A stretch of 64,000 bases of DNA from CAVSNH01 sp963729275 (GTDB lineage: Bacteria > Actinomycetota > Acidimicrobiia > Acidimicrobiales > RAAP-2). The position numbers and the translations under genes were made by a program. The DNA is taken from NCBI GenBank assembly GCA_963729275.1, contig CAVSNH010000004.1:310001-374000 (forward strand), given 5' to 3'. Below the pieces are notes generated by a model. That model ran no database searches. It saw only the letters and a program-made list of their open reading frames with translations, and was not told where the DNA came from. Below are positions 1-9,120 of the stretch, piece after piece (position 1 is the first letter of the stretch; each line of letters begins with the position of its first letter).

Positions 1-643
1 AGGCCCGGTCGACGATGAAGGCGGTGATGCCGCCATGGTCTCGGGACGCTGGGTCGCCGGTCTTGGCGAAGACCGTGTACCAATCGGCCTCGCGCACTCC
101 CGACATCCAGCATTTGGTCCCGTTCAAGATCCAGCCTGTCGGCGTGCCCCTGCCGCCACTCTCGCCGCTGACACGGCTCCCGCCCCCGGCCTCGCTACCT
201 CGGCGTTCGCCGTCCTCGGGCACGGCTCGTGTCCGCATGCCGGCCACATCGCTTCCGGCCTGAGCCTCGGACAGGCCGAAGCCGGCACGGAGCTCGCCGG
301 TGGCAATGCCAGGGAGGTACCGCTTCTTCTGCTCGTCGTTCCCGGCGATGAGCACCGGGCCGATGGGCAACCGGGTGAGGAGCAGCATCAAGGCGGCCGT
401 GTTCGAGTACTTGGCCACCTCCTCCACGGCCAAGGTGAGACCGAGGATGCCCGCTCCGGAGCCACCGAGTTCAGTCGGAAGGCACAGCCCGAGCAGGTCG
501 GCATCGCGGAAGGCGTCGAAGATGTCCTGGGGGTACTCCCCCGTGGTGTCGATCTCCCTCGCCCTCGGCTTGATCTTTTCCTGGGCCAGTCGGCGGACGC
601 TCTGCTGGAGGGCGCTCAACTCGGGAGAAAGGTCGAAGTCCAC
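1..643 (-). CDS. Acyl-CoA dehydrogenase, 3' end cut by window edge
   Basis: The minus-strand reading frame is open from a GTG at 643 to the window edge, about 214 codons. It matches the N-terminal and middle parts of the acyl-CoA dehydrogenase family (FAD enzymes that introduce the alpha-beta double bond into acyl-CoA). Visible landmarks are an all-alpha N-terminus, the segment LPTELGGSGAG, and the FAD/substrate strand GFGLSEAQAGSD followed by NGTKCWMSG. Between the strand ending MRTRAVPEDG and the NGTKCW strand there is a stretch of roughly 20 extra Gly/Ser/Arg-rich residues that typical family members lack. The C-terminal helical domain with the catalytic Glu lies outside the window. It is divergent from the SDR and enoyl-CoA hydratase pair that follows, which suggests a local fatty-acid or steroid side-chain oxidation group. 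No strong ribosome binding site was seen, so the exact start is uncertain. Confidence 0.85.
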   Translation of the reverse strand, partial: MDFDLSPELSALQQSVRRLAQEKIKPRAREIDTTGEYPQDIFDAFRDADLLGLCLPTELGGSGAGILGLTLAVEEVAKYSNTAALMLLLTRLPIGPVLIAGNDEQKKRYLPGIATGELRAGFGLSEAQAGSDVAGMRTRAVPEDGERRGSEAGGGSRVSGESGGRGTPTGWILNGTKCWMSGVREADWYTVFAKTGDPASRDHGGITAFIVDRA

Positions 644-745
644 GGGGCGCGAGGCTACCCGGGCCGTCGGTAAGCCGATCTTTCGAAGGGTCAACCAACT
701 GTCTTCCCGGCCCTCCGGCGCGGGTCCGACCTAGGCTCCCGGGCC

Positions 746-1654
746 GTGACGCCGCCCGGCCTCGCCCCGCCTCCGCCTCTCGGTGCCTCTGCCCTGTCGC
801 CGGGGACCTTCGCGGGCACCGTCGTGGTGGTGACCGGGGGCGGAACGGGCCTCGGCAAGGCCATCGCCACCGAATTCGGCCGCCTGGGCGCGGCGGTCGG
901 CATCCTGAGCCGCGACGAGAAGCACCGGGCTGCCGGCGTGGCCGCCGTCGAGGAGGCCGGTGGCACGGCGCTGGCCGCGGCCTGCGACATCAGGGACGCG
1001 GACGCCATCCGATCCGCCTTCGACGCGGTCGAGTCGGCGCTGGGCCCGATCGACGTGCTCATCAACAACGCGGCCGGCAACTTCCCCGTGCCGGCCGAGG
1101 ACATGAGCCCCAACGCCTGGCGAACGGTCGTCGATATCGTGCTCAACGGGACCTACCTGTGCTGTCGCGACCTGGCCCGACGGCTCATTCCGGCCGAGAG
1201 GGACGGCGCCATCGTCAACATCGGTGCGTCCTACGCCTGGACGGGAGGCCCCGGCTTCGCCCACTCGGCAGCAGCCAAGGCCGGCGTGAAGAACCTCACC
1301 GAAACCCTCGCCGTCGAGTGGGCCCCCTACGGCATCCGAGTCAACGGGCTAGTGCCCGGGCTGATCCCCCACGCCGACGAGGTGGCGGCCATCACCGCCC
1401 TGCCCGGCCGCAAGGAAGGCGAGGACGACCGGGTACCGGCCGGTCGGGTGGGCCAGCCCCGTGAGCTCGGTTGGGCCGCCACGTTCCTCTGCTCTCCCTA
1501 TGCCAGCTACATCAGCGGCCACACGCTGGTGGTCGACGGTGCCAACTGGCAGCGCCGGAGCGCTCTGCAACCACCATTCGTGGATGTCCGCCAACAACTG
1601 GGGAGGCCGCCGTTCGGCCAGCCCGGTCCCGGCGATGGAGAAAGGGACCGGTGA
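746..1654 (+). CDS. SDR oxidoreductase, 2,4-dienoyl-CoA reductase-like
   Basis: A protein of 302 residues from a GTG start. The NAD(P)-binding motif TGGGTGLG is near residue 30 and NNAAGN is near residue 110. The segment AHSAAAKAG carries the catalytic Lys but has His where classical SDRs have Tyr, as in peroxisomal and bacterial 2,4-dienoyl-CoA reductases. A family-typical VDGANW lies near the C-terminus. The expected role is NADPH-dependent reduction of 2,4-dienoyl-CoA during beta-oxidation of unsaturated acyl chains; this is inferred from family resemblance. The C-terminal ~35 residues after the VDG motif are Pro/Arg/Gly-rich and unlike the family. The stop is 4 bp before the next gene's ATG, so the pair is probably co-transcribed. 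Confidence 0.82.
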   Translation: MTPPGLAPPPPLGASALSPGTFAGTVVVVTGGGTGLGKAIATEFGRLGAAVGILSRDEKHRAAGVAAVEEAGGTALAAACDIRDADAIRSAFDAVESALGPIDVLINNAAGNFPVPAEDMSPNAWRTVVDIVLNGTYLCCRDLARRLIPAERDGAIVNIGASYAWTGGPGFAHSAAAKAGVKNLTETLAVEWAPYGIRVNGLVPGLIPHADEVAAITALPGRKEGEDDRVPAGRVGQPRELGWAATFLCSPYASYISGHTLVVDGANWQRRSALQPPFVDVRQQLGRPPFGQPGPGDGERDR

Positions 1655-1658
1655 GTTG

Positions 1659-2465
1659 ATGATGAGACCGCTCAGCGACGAGGACCGGAGGCTCGTCACA
1701 CTCGAGGTCGACGGGCCTATCGCCGTCATCACCAACAACCGGCCCGAGAAGCACAACGCCATGAGCGACGAGATGGACGCACGCCTCTGGGAAGTGCTGG
1801 CCGAAGTTCACACCATGGCGGGGCTACGGGCCATCGTCTGGAGAGGAGCCGGGAAGTCCTTCTCGTCCGGACGGGACACTGACCAGCTCGGATTGCGGAC
1901 CGAAGACATCTCCGACCTCGAGTTCATCGAGCGCGGCCACCGTCCCACCCAGATGTTCCTCACCATGCCCTGCCCCATCATCTGCGCTCTCAAAGGCTGG
2001 GTGATCGGCGGGGCGTTCGAACGCGCTCTGCTCTGTGACATCAGGGTGGCCACGGTCGGCACGCGCATGGTCCTGCCCGAGGTGGTCCACGGCGTCATCC
2101 CCGACTCCGGAGGAGTCGCCCGGCTCTTTCAGATGGTCGGGCACGGGGTCGCGGCCGACCTCGCCCTCACCGGCCGGATCCTGAGCGCCGAGGAAGCGCT
2201 CACCCACGGGGTGATCAGCCGGTTGGTCGCCGACGAGGAGGAGCTGGAGTCGGTGACCATGGAGATCGCCCGCACCGTCGCCGCCGCTCCCGCCTTCACC
2301 GTCAAGATGGCGCGCCGGACCCTCTTCAACCTCGGAGCCGCCGAGGTTCAGCGTGCGATCAGCGATGAGGCGCTGGAGCAGTCGATGGTGTTCGCCTCGG
2401 ACGACTATCGGGAGATGAAGGCTTCGCGTGCGGAGGGGCGGGAACCTCGGTACCGGCAGCGCTGA
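1659..2465 (+). CDS. Enoyl-CoA hydratase/isomerase family protein
   Basis: A crotonase-fold protein of about 268 residues. I chose the first of two adjacent ATGs (1659 and 1662), just after the upstream SDR stop. The longer open frame extends back into the SDR gene and is not needed. Both glutamates used by hydratases appear to be present, one in GGAFERALL and one in LPEVVHG. The substrate-binding loop reads GKSFSSGRDTDQL, and the C-terminus carries the usual acyl-binding helices. The likely reaction is hydration of trans-2-enoyl-CoA, although the superfamily also includes isomerases and other CoA enzymes. Together with the SDR it would process unsaturated acyl-CoA. Confidence 0.85.
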   Translation: MMRPLSDEDRRLVTLEVDGPIAVITNNRPEKHNAMSDEMDARLWEVLAEVHTMAGLRAIVWRGAGKSFSSGRDTDQLGLRTEDISDLEFIERGHRPTQMFLTMPCPIICALKGWVIGGAFERALLCDIRVATVGTRMVLPEVVHGVIPDSGGVARLFQMVGHGVAADLALTGRILSAEEALTHGVISRLVADEEELESVTMEIARTVAAAPAFTVKMARRTLFNLGAAEVQRAISDEALEQSMVFASDDYREMKASRAEGREPRYRQR

Positions 2466-2513
2466 CCGGCGCTCCGCTTTGATCTGGTTCCCGGGGCCGT
2501 CGACGGCGTGGGT

Positions 2514-2562
2514 GGGCGCTCCCGGCCGGCGCTCCTGGCCGGGCGCTCCCGGCCGGCGCTCC
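2514..2562. repeat. Two 22-bp GC-rich direct repeats with self-complementary cores
   Basis: Two identical 22-bp copies (2514-2535 and 2541-2562) are separated by 5 bp. Each contains the palindrome CCGGCCGG, and the spacer also reads TGGCC, so the DNA can form several alternative hairpins. It lies in the 240-bp gap between the 3' ends of two convergent genes. The rest of that gap shows no gene. A role as a bidirectional terminator is plausible but there is no T-tract. Confidence 0.6.
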
Positions 2563-2706
2563 CCGCCACACCCTCAGCTGCTGACGCTGAGACTCGCCCA
2601 CGGACTCGAACTAATGACGGGTCAATAGTTCAAAGGCGAGTCGATGGTGTTGAGCCCTCGCAGTGATGGCCCGTCACGAACTGGCCGCCCGGGACTCGCC
2701 TCCGGA

Positions 2707-3060
2707 CTAGTCGGATGCGTGATCCCGGAGGCGGTCGGCCATGGCCGACATCACCGACAAGGCAAAGGTCGGCGTCTCTTGAACAAGGAAGAGGAAAAGG
2801 TGCTGATCGATGGCGGCAAGGACGCTGTCGGTAATAGCCAGTGCCGTGGCCATCCGCGGTGCTTTGTCGACCAGCGCCATCTCCCCAAAAACGTCGTCGG
2901 GGCCGAGGGTAGCTATAACCCGCCCGTTTGCTTGCAATTGGAGCTGGCCCTCCACGACGCCGAACATCTCATGACCCTCGTCGCCCTCGTGGAACACAAC
3001 TCCACCGGCGGGAACATTGATCGTTTTTTGGGCATTGCGGAAGAGTCCGACGACTGGCAT
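2707..3060 (-). CDS. Stand-alone cyclic nucleotide-binding domain protein
   Basis: A protein of 117 residues. I set the start at the ATG at 3060 because a strong GGAGG lies about 7 nt upstream; the open frame continues 43 codons further but without family similarity. The protein is a single cNMP-binding beta-roll: GGVVFHEGDEG, the MFGVVEGQLQL strand, then a phosphate-binding-cassette-like FGEMALVDKAPRMATA. The Arg after the PBC helix is present, so nucleotide binding is plausible. No helix-turn-helix or kinase domain is attached, which leaves it as a free sensor or regulatory subunit. The neighbouring cytochrome P450 is on the same strand with a 275-bp gap, and a functional link is not shown. 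Confidence 0.82.
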   Translation of the reverse strand: MPVVGLFRNAQKTINVPAGGVVFHEGDEGHEMFGVVEGQLQLQANGRVIATLGPDDVFGEMALVDKAPRMATALAITDSVLAAIDQHLFLFLVQETPTFALSVMSAMADRLRDHASD

Positions 3061-3230
3061 CGCCCCTCCAGAAAGAGCGGGAAGTGTCGAGACAGTAACA
3101 GCGCGCCCAAGCACGTGACAAGCAGGAGGAGCGACAAAGCTGCGCCGGCCTTCCACAACTATCGCGGCCGCGCCCACAAGGTCATCCAAGGCTGACCTGC
3201 TGACCTATTACTCGGGCCCCGTCTCGCTTG

Positions 3231-3249
3231 AGGTGGCTCACCGCCACCT
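3231..3249 (-). terminator. Possible hairpin downstream of the P450 gene
   Basis: AGGTGG and CCACCT form a 6-bp perfect stem around a 7-nt loop in the 275-bp gap between the P450 stop and the next minus-strand gene. No clear U-tract follows on the minus strand, so a terminator role is tentative. Nothing else recognisable was seen in this gap. Confidence 0.3.
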
Positions 3250-3335
3250 TTGCTCAGCTGCCGAACCCCAGAGTTCTGGTCTTCACCCTGGTTGCATCAT
3301 TTGCAGGTATCGCTTTGCTGGAGCCGTCGACGTCC

Positions 3336-4577
3336 TCAGCTGCCTCGGCCGCGTGAGGGCCTGTCGAAGACCAATGGCGCGGAACGGACGCCGGCGATAA
3401 CCGGTGATGCCGTCCGCTGAACGTGACCGGCAAGCTCGACCGACTCGAACCTGTTCAGCATCTCCTCGAGCAGGATCTGACCCTCCACCCGGGCCAGGAC
3501 CGCCCCGACGCAGAAATGGGGGCCGAACCCGAAAGCGACATGGGGATTCGGGCTGCGGGTGGGGTCGAAACGCTCGGCGTCGACCCCGAACACCTCTTCG
3601 TCGCGGTTGGCCGAGGCATACAGCATGAGCACGGGATCGCCCGCTCCCAGCTGACGACCACCGAGCGAGGTCGGCCGGGTCGTAGTGCGCATGAAGGCGA
3701 CGACAGGGGTCGTCCATCGCAGCATCTCCTCGACGGCCACGGGCACGGCCCGGCTGGTGGACGAGTGCCAGCGCTCTCGCAGACGGGGCCATGCCTCTGG
3801 CGCCTGGGCGAAGGCCACCAGGCCACCGGAAATCATGTTCCGCGTCGTCTCGTTGCCGGCCACCAGCAGCTGCACGAGGAACATGGCGAGCTCGTCGTCG
3901 GTCAGCCGGTCACCGTCGATCTCGGCGGCAGCCAGCTCCGAAATGATGTCCTGGCGCGGTCGGGCCCGCCGATCGGCGGCTGCCTCGAGTAGGTAGGTCA
4001 CCATCTCCATGCTCAGCGCGTTTCGCTCCTCGTCGGACCAGTCGGTGGCGCCCGGGATCACCGCTTCCGACCACCGGAAGAACCGCGGCCACTCGTCCTC
4101 TGGGACCCCCAACAGGTCGCTGATCACCTGCAGGGGCAAGGGAACCGACAGCTCACCGACGATGTCGATGGCCACACCCGGTTCGATCTGGTCCACCAGC
4201 GCTCGGGTCCGTTCCCTGATGCCGCCCTCGAGGGCCCGCATGAACGACGGGCGGAACCCCGGCATCACGAGCCCCCGGTAGCGAGTGTGATCGGGAGGAT
4301 CGGTGTGCATCATGGTGGGCGGGCTCGGGTACTCGGCGCCGATCTCCATGACGAGGATGCCCTTCCCCGAGCTGAACGTCTCGGGGTCCCGCGAGACAGC
4401 CGTGACCTCGGCATGGCGGCTCACGAACCACAGACCCTGGGTGTCGTTGCGGGCAACCGGCGCCTCTGCCCGGAGCCGGGCGTAGAGCGGGTAGGGATCG
4501 TCGGCGTAGAAGCCCGGTTCGAGGAGTGGGGCGGTGAGTGCGGTCTCGTCCAGCTCTTTCTCCGTGTGGTTGGTCAC
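3336..4577 (-). CDS. Cytochrome P450
   Basis: A soluble bacterial P450 of 413 residues from a GTG start. The I-helix oxygen-binding motif AGNETT is near residue 245, the K-helix ExxR reads EEMLR near residue 288, and the haem-ligand loop FGFGPHFCVG supplies the axial Cys near residue 357. The length is normal for the class I family that uses a ferredoxin partner. No ferredoxin or reductase gene is nearby. The style resembles actinobacterial lipid or sterol hydroxylases (for example the CYP125/142 group), but I cannot assign a CYP family by eye. Acyl-CoA enzymes a few kb away make a lipid substrate plausible. Confidence 0.93.
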   Translation of the reverse strand: MTNHTEKELDETALTAPLLEPGFYADDPYPLYARLRAEAPVARNDTQGLWFVSRHAEVTAVSRDPETFSSGKGILVMEIGAEYPSPPTMMHTDPPDHTRYRGLVMPGFRPSFMRALEGGIRERTRALVDQIEPGVAIDIVGELSVPLPLQVISDLLGVPEDEWPRFFRWSEAVIPGATDWSDEERNALSMEMVTYLLEAAADRRARPRQDIISELAAAEIDGDRLTDDELAMFLVQLLVAGNETTRNMISGGLVAFAQAPEAWPRLRERWHSSTSRAVPVAVEEMLRWTTPVVAFMRTTTRPTSLGGRQLGAGDPVLMLYASANRDEEVFGVDAERFDPTRSPNPHVAFGFGPHFCVGAVLARVEGQILLEEMLNRFESVELAGHVQRTASPVIAGVRSAPLVFDRPSRGRGS

Positions 4578-4737
4578 GACCGCATCCCCGCTCCCGTCCG
4601 TTCAGCCCGAGCGCTCCCATCGACCATCGAGCGAGGCTGGCCAAGGGCTGACGACGGACCGAACAACGTCTTGCACTGCCATCGCCGTCGACTAGCCGCG
4701 GCTTCGTCGGCACAACGCTCAGTTCGGTCGGATCCTC

Positions 4738-5208
4738 TCAGCCAACGATGATGCCGGTGGGCTTGCCGAACCCCTGGTCGACGGCCAGCGCTTCATAGGC
4801 CGCCAGCGTGCCGGCCCCGTCGTAGACGCTCTCGACAGAGCCGTCGGCTGCCAAATTGAGGTTGACGCCTTCGATTACGAAGAGGACCTCGGTGATCCCA
4901 TCGTTGTCCTCCGGCACGTCGAGCGTGTGGACCGATCCGGCTGGCTCGCGGATGTAGGAGCCGGCCAGGCTGTAGAAGTCGTACTCGAGGTAGTGCCATC
5001 GTCCGCTCACCGTGTAGCCGTCGACCGGCCCGGTATGACGGTGCCTCTGCAGTCGTACACCCGGCTCGAATCGATTGAGGACCACCCACACCCCATTGGC
5101 CAGGTCGACCCGCAGGACTTTCAGCCACATGCCTTCGGTGGCATCGACCCAGGGCAGATCGTCCTCCCCGGCATGTCGGACCACATCGTCAACTTGGAGA
5201 CTCGCCAT
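4738..5208 (-). CDS. Cupin protein, 2,4'-dihydroxyacetophenone dioxygenase-like
   Basis: A single cupin of 156 residues. The start at the ATG at 5208 is supported by GGAAGGA about 7 nt upstream; the longer frame adds 44 Arg-rich residues without support. Metal-binding His residues are visible in RLQRHRHTG and a later one in GSVHTLD, around the motif GYTVSGRWHYLEYDF. This pattern is that of the ChrR/2,4'-dihydroxyacetophenone dioxygenase group, which are iron cupins that cleave carbon-carbon bonds in aryl ketones. The specific substrate is not evident. The gene lies upstream of the P450 on the same strand with a 160-bp gap. Confidence 0.7.
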   Translation of the reverse strand: MASLQVDDVVRHAGEDDLPWVDATEGMWLKVLRVDLANGVWVVLNRFEPGVRLQRHRHTGPVDGYTVSGRWHYLEYDFYSLAGSYIREPAGSVHTLDVPEDNDGITEVLFVIEGVNLNLAADGSVESVYDGAGTLAAYEALAVDQGFGKPTGIIVG

Positions 5209-5364
5209 GCCACTCCTTCCATCGCCCGTCCGGCTCGTCCGGACCAGACCCTTTCTCGCGTGCGGATCGAACGGCCGGCGCCGCCGGCGCCGGCGACGGC
5301 GTGGTCCCACGGCCGGCCCCGGTTGCCATCGAGGATCCACGTGTGAGCCGTGCCATCAGGTGAA

Positions 5365-6072
5365 TCAGTACGGACCGATCCGTTGATCCGGGTTGGTGTC
5401 GATGAGCTGTTGCCCGTTGAACGACACATACGAGGTCCACTGGGTGCCGTCCCACCAGCGATAGTGGAACCGCCCGCCAGGATCCGCGTGCCAGCCCGGC
5501 GGCGAGGGGGCGGCGTCGGCTGCAGTGCTCGTATCGGCCCCAGGTTGGGGCGGCATCGACGGAGCGGGTTCTACCCCTGCGGGTCGATCAAAGGAACCCG
5601 CCCTCGACGGCCATACCGGCTCGCCGGCAGGGGCATTGGAGGCGCCATCGCCCGATTCCACTGATGGGCCAACCACCCGGCCAGTAATCGTGCCGTTCGC
5701 CGGGCGCGGGTAGGAGGGAAACTGGTCCGCGACCGAGGGCGCAGATGGGGCCGAGGAACCGGAAGACCGCGCCGCCGGTCGCATCCCCAGAGAGCCGGCA
5801 CCATACGGAGCGTCATAGGGAGGTGCGCCCGGCAACCGTCCGTCTGGGAACCGGCGCGCCCGACGGACCACGCCGCTATGAGCGATGAGGTAGAGGACCA
5901 AGCCGAGTAGAACCGAAAGGAACCAGAACACGGCCCACAACAGCGAGGGGAGGCCCCACGGGGTGCGCCCGAACCGACGGCGGTCCCGCTCCGAGAGCCA
6001 GAATCCGAGACCGCCAAAGACAACCCCGAGGACGAGCTCGACGATCAGCTCGTCGGACGATAGGTGGAACAC
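5365..6072 (-). CDS. DUF2510 membrane protein
   Basis: A protein of 235 residues from a GTG start. Two hydrophobic segments lie near residues 8-26 and 43-64, followed by a long Pro/Ser/Gly-rich linker. The C-terminal DUF2510 module reads PPGWHADPGG...YRWWDGTQWT, a short aromatic motif common in actinobacterial membrane proteins and of unknown function. The second membrane segment precedes an Arg-rich stretch (VVRRARR), which suggests the linker and DUF2510 tail are cytoplasmic. No ribosome binding site stands out. The 178 bp upstream hold nothing recognisable. Confidence 0.75.
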   Translation of the reverse strand: MFHLSSDELIVELVLGVVFGGLGFWLSERDRRRFGRTPWGLPSLLWAVFWFLSVLLGLVLYLIAHSGVVRRARRFPDGRLPGAPPYDAPYGAGSLGMRPAARSSGSSAPSAPSVADQFPSYPRPANGTITGRVVGPSVESGDGASNAPAGEPVWPSRAGSFDRPAGVEPAPSMPPQPGADTSTAADAAPSPPGWHADPGGRFHYRWWDGTQWTSYVSFNGQQLIDTNPDQRIGPY

Positions 6073-6250
6073 TTCAACAGAGCTTAGGCCCGGACGTCAT
6101 GGAGCACGGCTCCGGGCTCGACGCGGCTGGATCGAGCCACCAGGCAGCTTCCACAACGAAATCTCGACTCGTGCCACAGGCGTGGAAGTGCAGGGCCGAC
6201 GAAAGGTGGGGACGGCGCATGCTGCCCCCATCGGCACCCAGGGCAGGTGG

Positions 6251-7357
6251 CTAGGACGCCAGGGGGTGGGCCACGAAGAAGGCCCACATGGTCGCATTTG
6301 CGCTCAACGCCGTGGACTGTGGTCCGAGGAGCCGGGTCGCCGACCGAGGGAGCTTCGGCCCGCCCGGCCACTCGTGACCTTCGCCGACGATGGTGTAGAG
6401 CTCCACGATGGCACCATCGCTGCAATGGCTGTAGGTCGTCACGACGACCGTCTTCGACGGATTGAGCGTCCCCGCCGTGGGTGAACACCCGTCTTGGGCG
6501 CCCCAGCGACCGGCGGCCGTCGGCACGCTGTAGGTCCAGTAGGCCTGGCCATTCCCAGCGTACGGGTCGACCGGGTCGGCAGTGCCGTGGAAGGAGATGA
6601 CGGGCACGGCGCGGGTGGTCGGGCACGGGGAAGGCAGGCGAAGGCCACTGACCGGCGCCACTGCCGCGAACGTCTGGGAGGCGTCACAGCCCAGCTGACT
6701 GGCCATACGGGCACCGCCGGAGAAGCCCGTGGCATAGACACGATCCTCGTCGACGCAATAGTCCTTCTCGAGTAAGGAGACGAGCTGCTCGAGGAAGGTC
6801 ACATCGTTCGGAGCCGTGCTGGGAACGGCGCCACCGCCGAGGAGAGGCTCATTGGGCACGTTCCATTCGAATCCGGTCGCTGCCGGGATGCCGCCCTGTG
6901 GGTAGACGACCAGAAAGCCGTCGGCATCGGCAGTGGCGTCCATGTCCGTGAACGCTTCCTGGGCCGCCGCCGTCGACTGACTGCCGTGCATGTTGAGGAC
7001 GAGCGGCACGGGCTTCCCTGGGCGGTAGGCGGTCGGGACGTGGACGATGGCCGTACGGGTGATGCCGGCAATCACTGGCCGAAGCGTGATGCTCGTACCA
7101 ACCGGTGGCGTGGTGGAGGTCGCAGCGCAGCCCAGGCTCGGTGCGGCGGCGGCGACGGTGGAGGCTGGGGGCGACGAGGTTGTGGGCGACGAGCTGGGGG
7201 ACGAGCTGGTGGACGACGTCGTGGTGGTTGAAGCTGTGGGTGCGCTCGACCCCCCACAGGAGGAGATGAGTAGCCCGAGGACGACCGTCGACACCAGGAC
7301 GAGCATGCACCGTGCGCTGGGTCGCCGTCTCACCGGCCATCCCGTCGTGCCCTGCAT
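6251..7357 (-). CDS. Lipoprotein esterase, PHB depolymerase/LpqC-like family
   Basis: A protein of 368 residues with GGAAGGAG upstream of the ATG. The N-terminus has an Arg-rich n-region, a hydrophobic core and a lipobox-like LISSC near residue 33, followed by a Ser/Thr/Pro-rich linker, so an exported lipoprotein is likely. The catalytic domain is an alpha/beta hydrolase of the polyhydroxybutyrate depolymerase/feruloyl esterase family. The nucleophile elbow is GFSGGARMA, the oxyanion strand is LVLNMHGSQS, an acid region is TADPVDPYAG, and the His lies in EGHEWPGG. The natural ester is unknown. Confidence 0.85.
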   Translation of the reverse strand: MQGTTGWPVRRRPSARCMLVLVSTVVLGLLISSCGGSSAPTASTTTTSSTSSSPSSSPTTSSPPASTVAAAAPSLGCAATSTTPPVGTSITLRPVIAGITRTAIVHVPTAYRPGKPVPLVLNMHGSQSTAAAQEAFTDMDATADADGFLVVYPQGGIPAATGFEWNVPNEPLLGGGAVPSTAPNDVTFLEQLVSLLEKDYCVDEDRVYATGFSGGARMASQLGCDASQTFAAVAPVSGLRLPSPCPTTRAVPVISFHGTADPVDPYAGNGQAYWTYSVPTAAGRWGAQDGCSPTAGTLNPSKTVVVTTYSHCSDGAIVELYTIVGEGHEWPGGPKLPRSATRLLGPQSTALSANATMWAFFVAHPLAS

Positions 7358-7590
7358 CTGGCTCCTTCCTCGTTCCTGTCCGTCAGGTTCGCATCACCGC
7401 ATCAAACTTCCCAGACTCCAGCCTTCGCGGCTCGCCAGACCCGGGGTTCCCAGCCGTTCCCAAAAGTCCGATCCAGCCTCGCTCGGAAATGACCTGGCTC
7501 CGGCCGGGTGGCGTCGGGCGGGAGGGGTCCGACGCGCTCAAAACTACCCCGACCTACGACAGTCAACGCTGATCGGGTCCCCCCATCGTT

Positions 7591-9120
7591 TCAGCTCATG
7601 GCCGCGATCGGGTGCTTCGGTGGGTACCGGCCGAAGGTCGAGAAGTGGGCGCCGATCCCGGAGGTGAAGCTGTCGATATAGGCCAGCTTCCGGATCATGT
7701 AGCTCCGGCTCTCCTTGGGGTCGAGGTAGAGGTTGTAGAGCCGTCCGTGCGAGTACTTCTGGGTCACCCCGGTGAACCCACCGAGATTGAGACAATCCCG
7801 GTCATCGTCGGAGGTGGACGCGACCATGAATTTCCACTCGCCCACCCTCAGGGCGGAGAAGACGTTCGTCAGCCAGTAGTACACGAACTTGCGGTTCGAC
7901 ACTCCCTCGGCATCGAGGAGGAAGGAAGTCTGGTCCACCCCGTCGATGTAGCGGTCATCCGGTATCGCCTCGGAGGCTCCAGCCAAGGACAGGAAGGTGT
8001 TGAACAGGTCCATCTGCGAGAAGAGTCCATCGGTCGCCCGCTCGGCCACCATCCCCGGCCAGGAGAAGATCCCGGGCACGCGCTGGCCACCCTCCCAGGT
8101 CGAGCCCTTGGCGCTGCGGAACGGCGAATAGGCGGCGTCGGGCCACGTCTCCATCTCCGGCCCGTTGTCAGAGGAGAGAAATACGAGGGTGTCCTCGAGC
8201 TGGCCGGTCCGCTCGAGCTCCTCGACCAGGCGGCCGACGATGTCGTCGAGCTCGACGATGGTGTCCTTGTAGGGGTGCTTGGCCGGTGAGGACCCGAGGT
8301 ACCGCTCGTGGGGGTAGTTGTCGAAGTGCGCACCCCTGGTGCAGTGATAGAGGAACCAGGGCGGCCGATCCGCAGCGGGCGGCTCCCCCATGCGACGGAT
8401 GAAGTCGAGCGAGTACGTGCACCAACGGTCGTCGAGCAGGGAGAGGACGGGAAGGGTCACCTCCTCGACATTCTCGGTCTCACCACCTCTGCTGGCATGC
8501 ACGAAACACTTGTTGAAGGGCAGGTTCTCGACCCACTTGGTCCGTTCCTCGCTGTAGACGATCTCCGGGAAGAAGTAGGGGTCCCTCCACTCGGTGTACA
8601 TGTCCGACACCGACAAGAAGCCGTAGAAGTCATCGAACCCCACATGCTGTGGTTGTGAGGCCTCGTTCTCCCCCATGTGCCACTTTCCGACCGCTTGGGT
8701 CACGTAGCCGGCATCGGACAGACGCGCCGCCAGGGTCACCTCGCCCTCCAGGCCTCCGGGCTGTCCGTACATGGGCGGTCGCAGTAGTCCGTGGCGCATC
8801 GGCAGGCGCCCGGTCATGATCGAAGCCCTCGACGGCGTGCACGAGGGCTCCGAGTAGCACGAGGTGAGCAACATCCCCTGGCGAGCCAACCGGTCGATGT
8901 TGGGAGTGGGTGCCCCGACGGCGACGCCTCCGCCGTAACAGCCGAAGTCGCCCCAACCCACGTCGTCGAACAGGATGACCAGGAAATTCGGCTTTCGGCC
9001 GGTGCGCCGGTGACGATCGAGCGCGGCGGCGGCACGCTCCTCTTGGTCGGGCAGGAGGAATCTCGGCTCGAGGCTGGCGCGCTCCTTGGTTGTCTCGGCC
9101 ACCACGGGGTCATGGGTCAT
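7591..9120 (-). CDS. Arylsulfatase-type sulfatase
   Basis: A protein of about 509 residues. I placed the start at the ATG at 9120, preceded by GAGGAG; a longer frame adds 17 residues. The formylglycine motif CTPSR is followed by the usual SIMTGR. Metal ligands appear in DDVGWGDFG near the N-terminus and in SSDNGPE in the middle, and GKWHMGE is the family His/Lys motif. The Cys must be oxidised to formylglycine by a maturase, which is not in the window. There is no obvious signal peptide, so it may be cytoplasmic. The sulfate-ester substrate is not identifiable. Confidence 0.92.
   Translation of the reverse strand: MTHDPVVAETTKERASLEPRFLLPDQEERAAAALDRHRRTGRKPNFLVILFDDVGWGDFGCYGGGVAVGAPTPNIDRLARQGMLLTSCYSEPSCTPSRASIMTGRLPMRHGLLRPPMYGQPGGLEGEVTLAARLSDAGYVTQAVGKWHMGENEASQPQHVGFDDFYGFLSVSDMYTEWRDPYFFPEIVYSEERTKWVENLPFNKCFVHASRGGETENVEEVTLPVLSLLDDRWCTYSLDFIRRMGEPPAADRPPWFLYHCTRGAHFDNYPHERYLGSSPAKHPYKDTIVELDDIVGRLVEELERTGQLEDTLVFLSSDNGPEMETWPDAAYSPFRSAKGSTWEGGQRVPGIFSWPGMVAERATDGLFSQMDLFNTFLSLAGASEAIPDDRYIDGVDQTSFLLDAEGVSNRKFVYYWLTNVFSALRVGEWKFMVASTSDDDRDCLNLGGFTGVTQKYSHGRLYNLYLDPKESRSYMIRKLAYIDSFTSGIGAHFSTFGRYPPKHPIAAMS

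Noticed and set aside
1461..1658. Longer enoyl-CoA hydratase start inside the SDR gene
   Set aside because: The 66 extra codons are the SDR gene read in another frame and show no crotonase similarity.
2581..2640. tRNA-like fragment (GACTCGAACT)
   Set aside because: The T-arm-like word occurs, but no acceptor, D or anticodon stem can be drawn around it.
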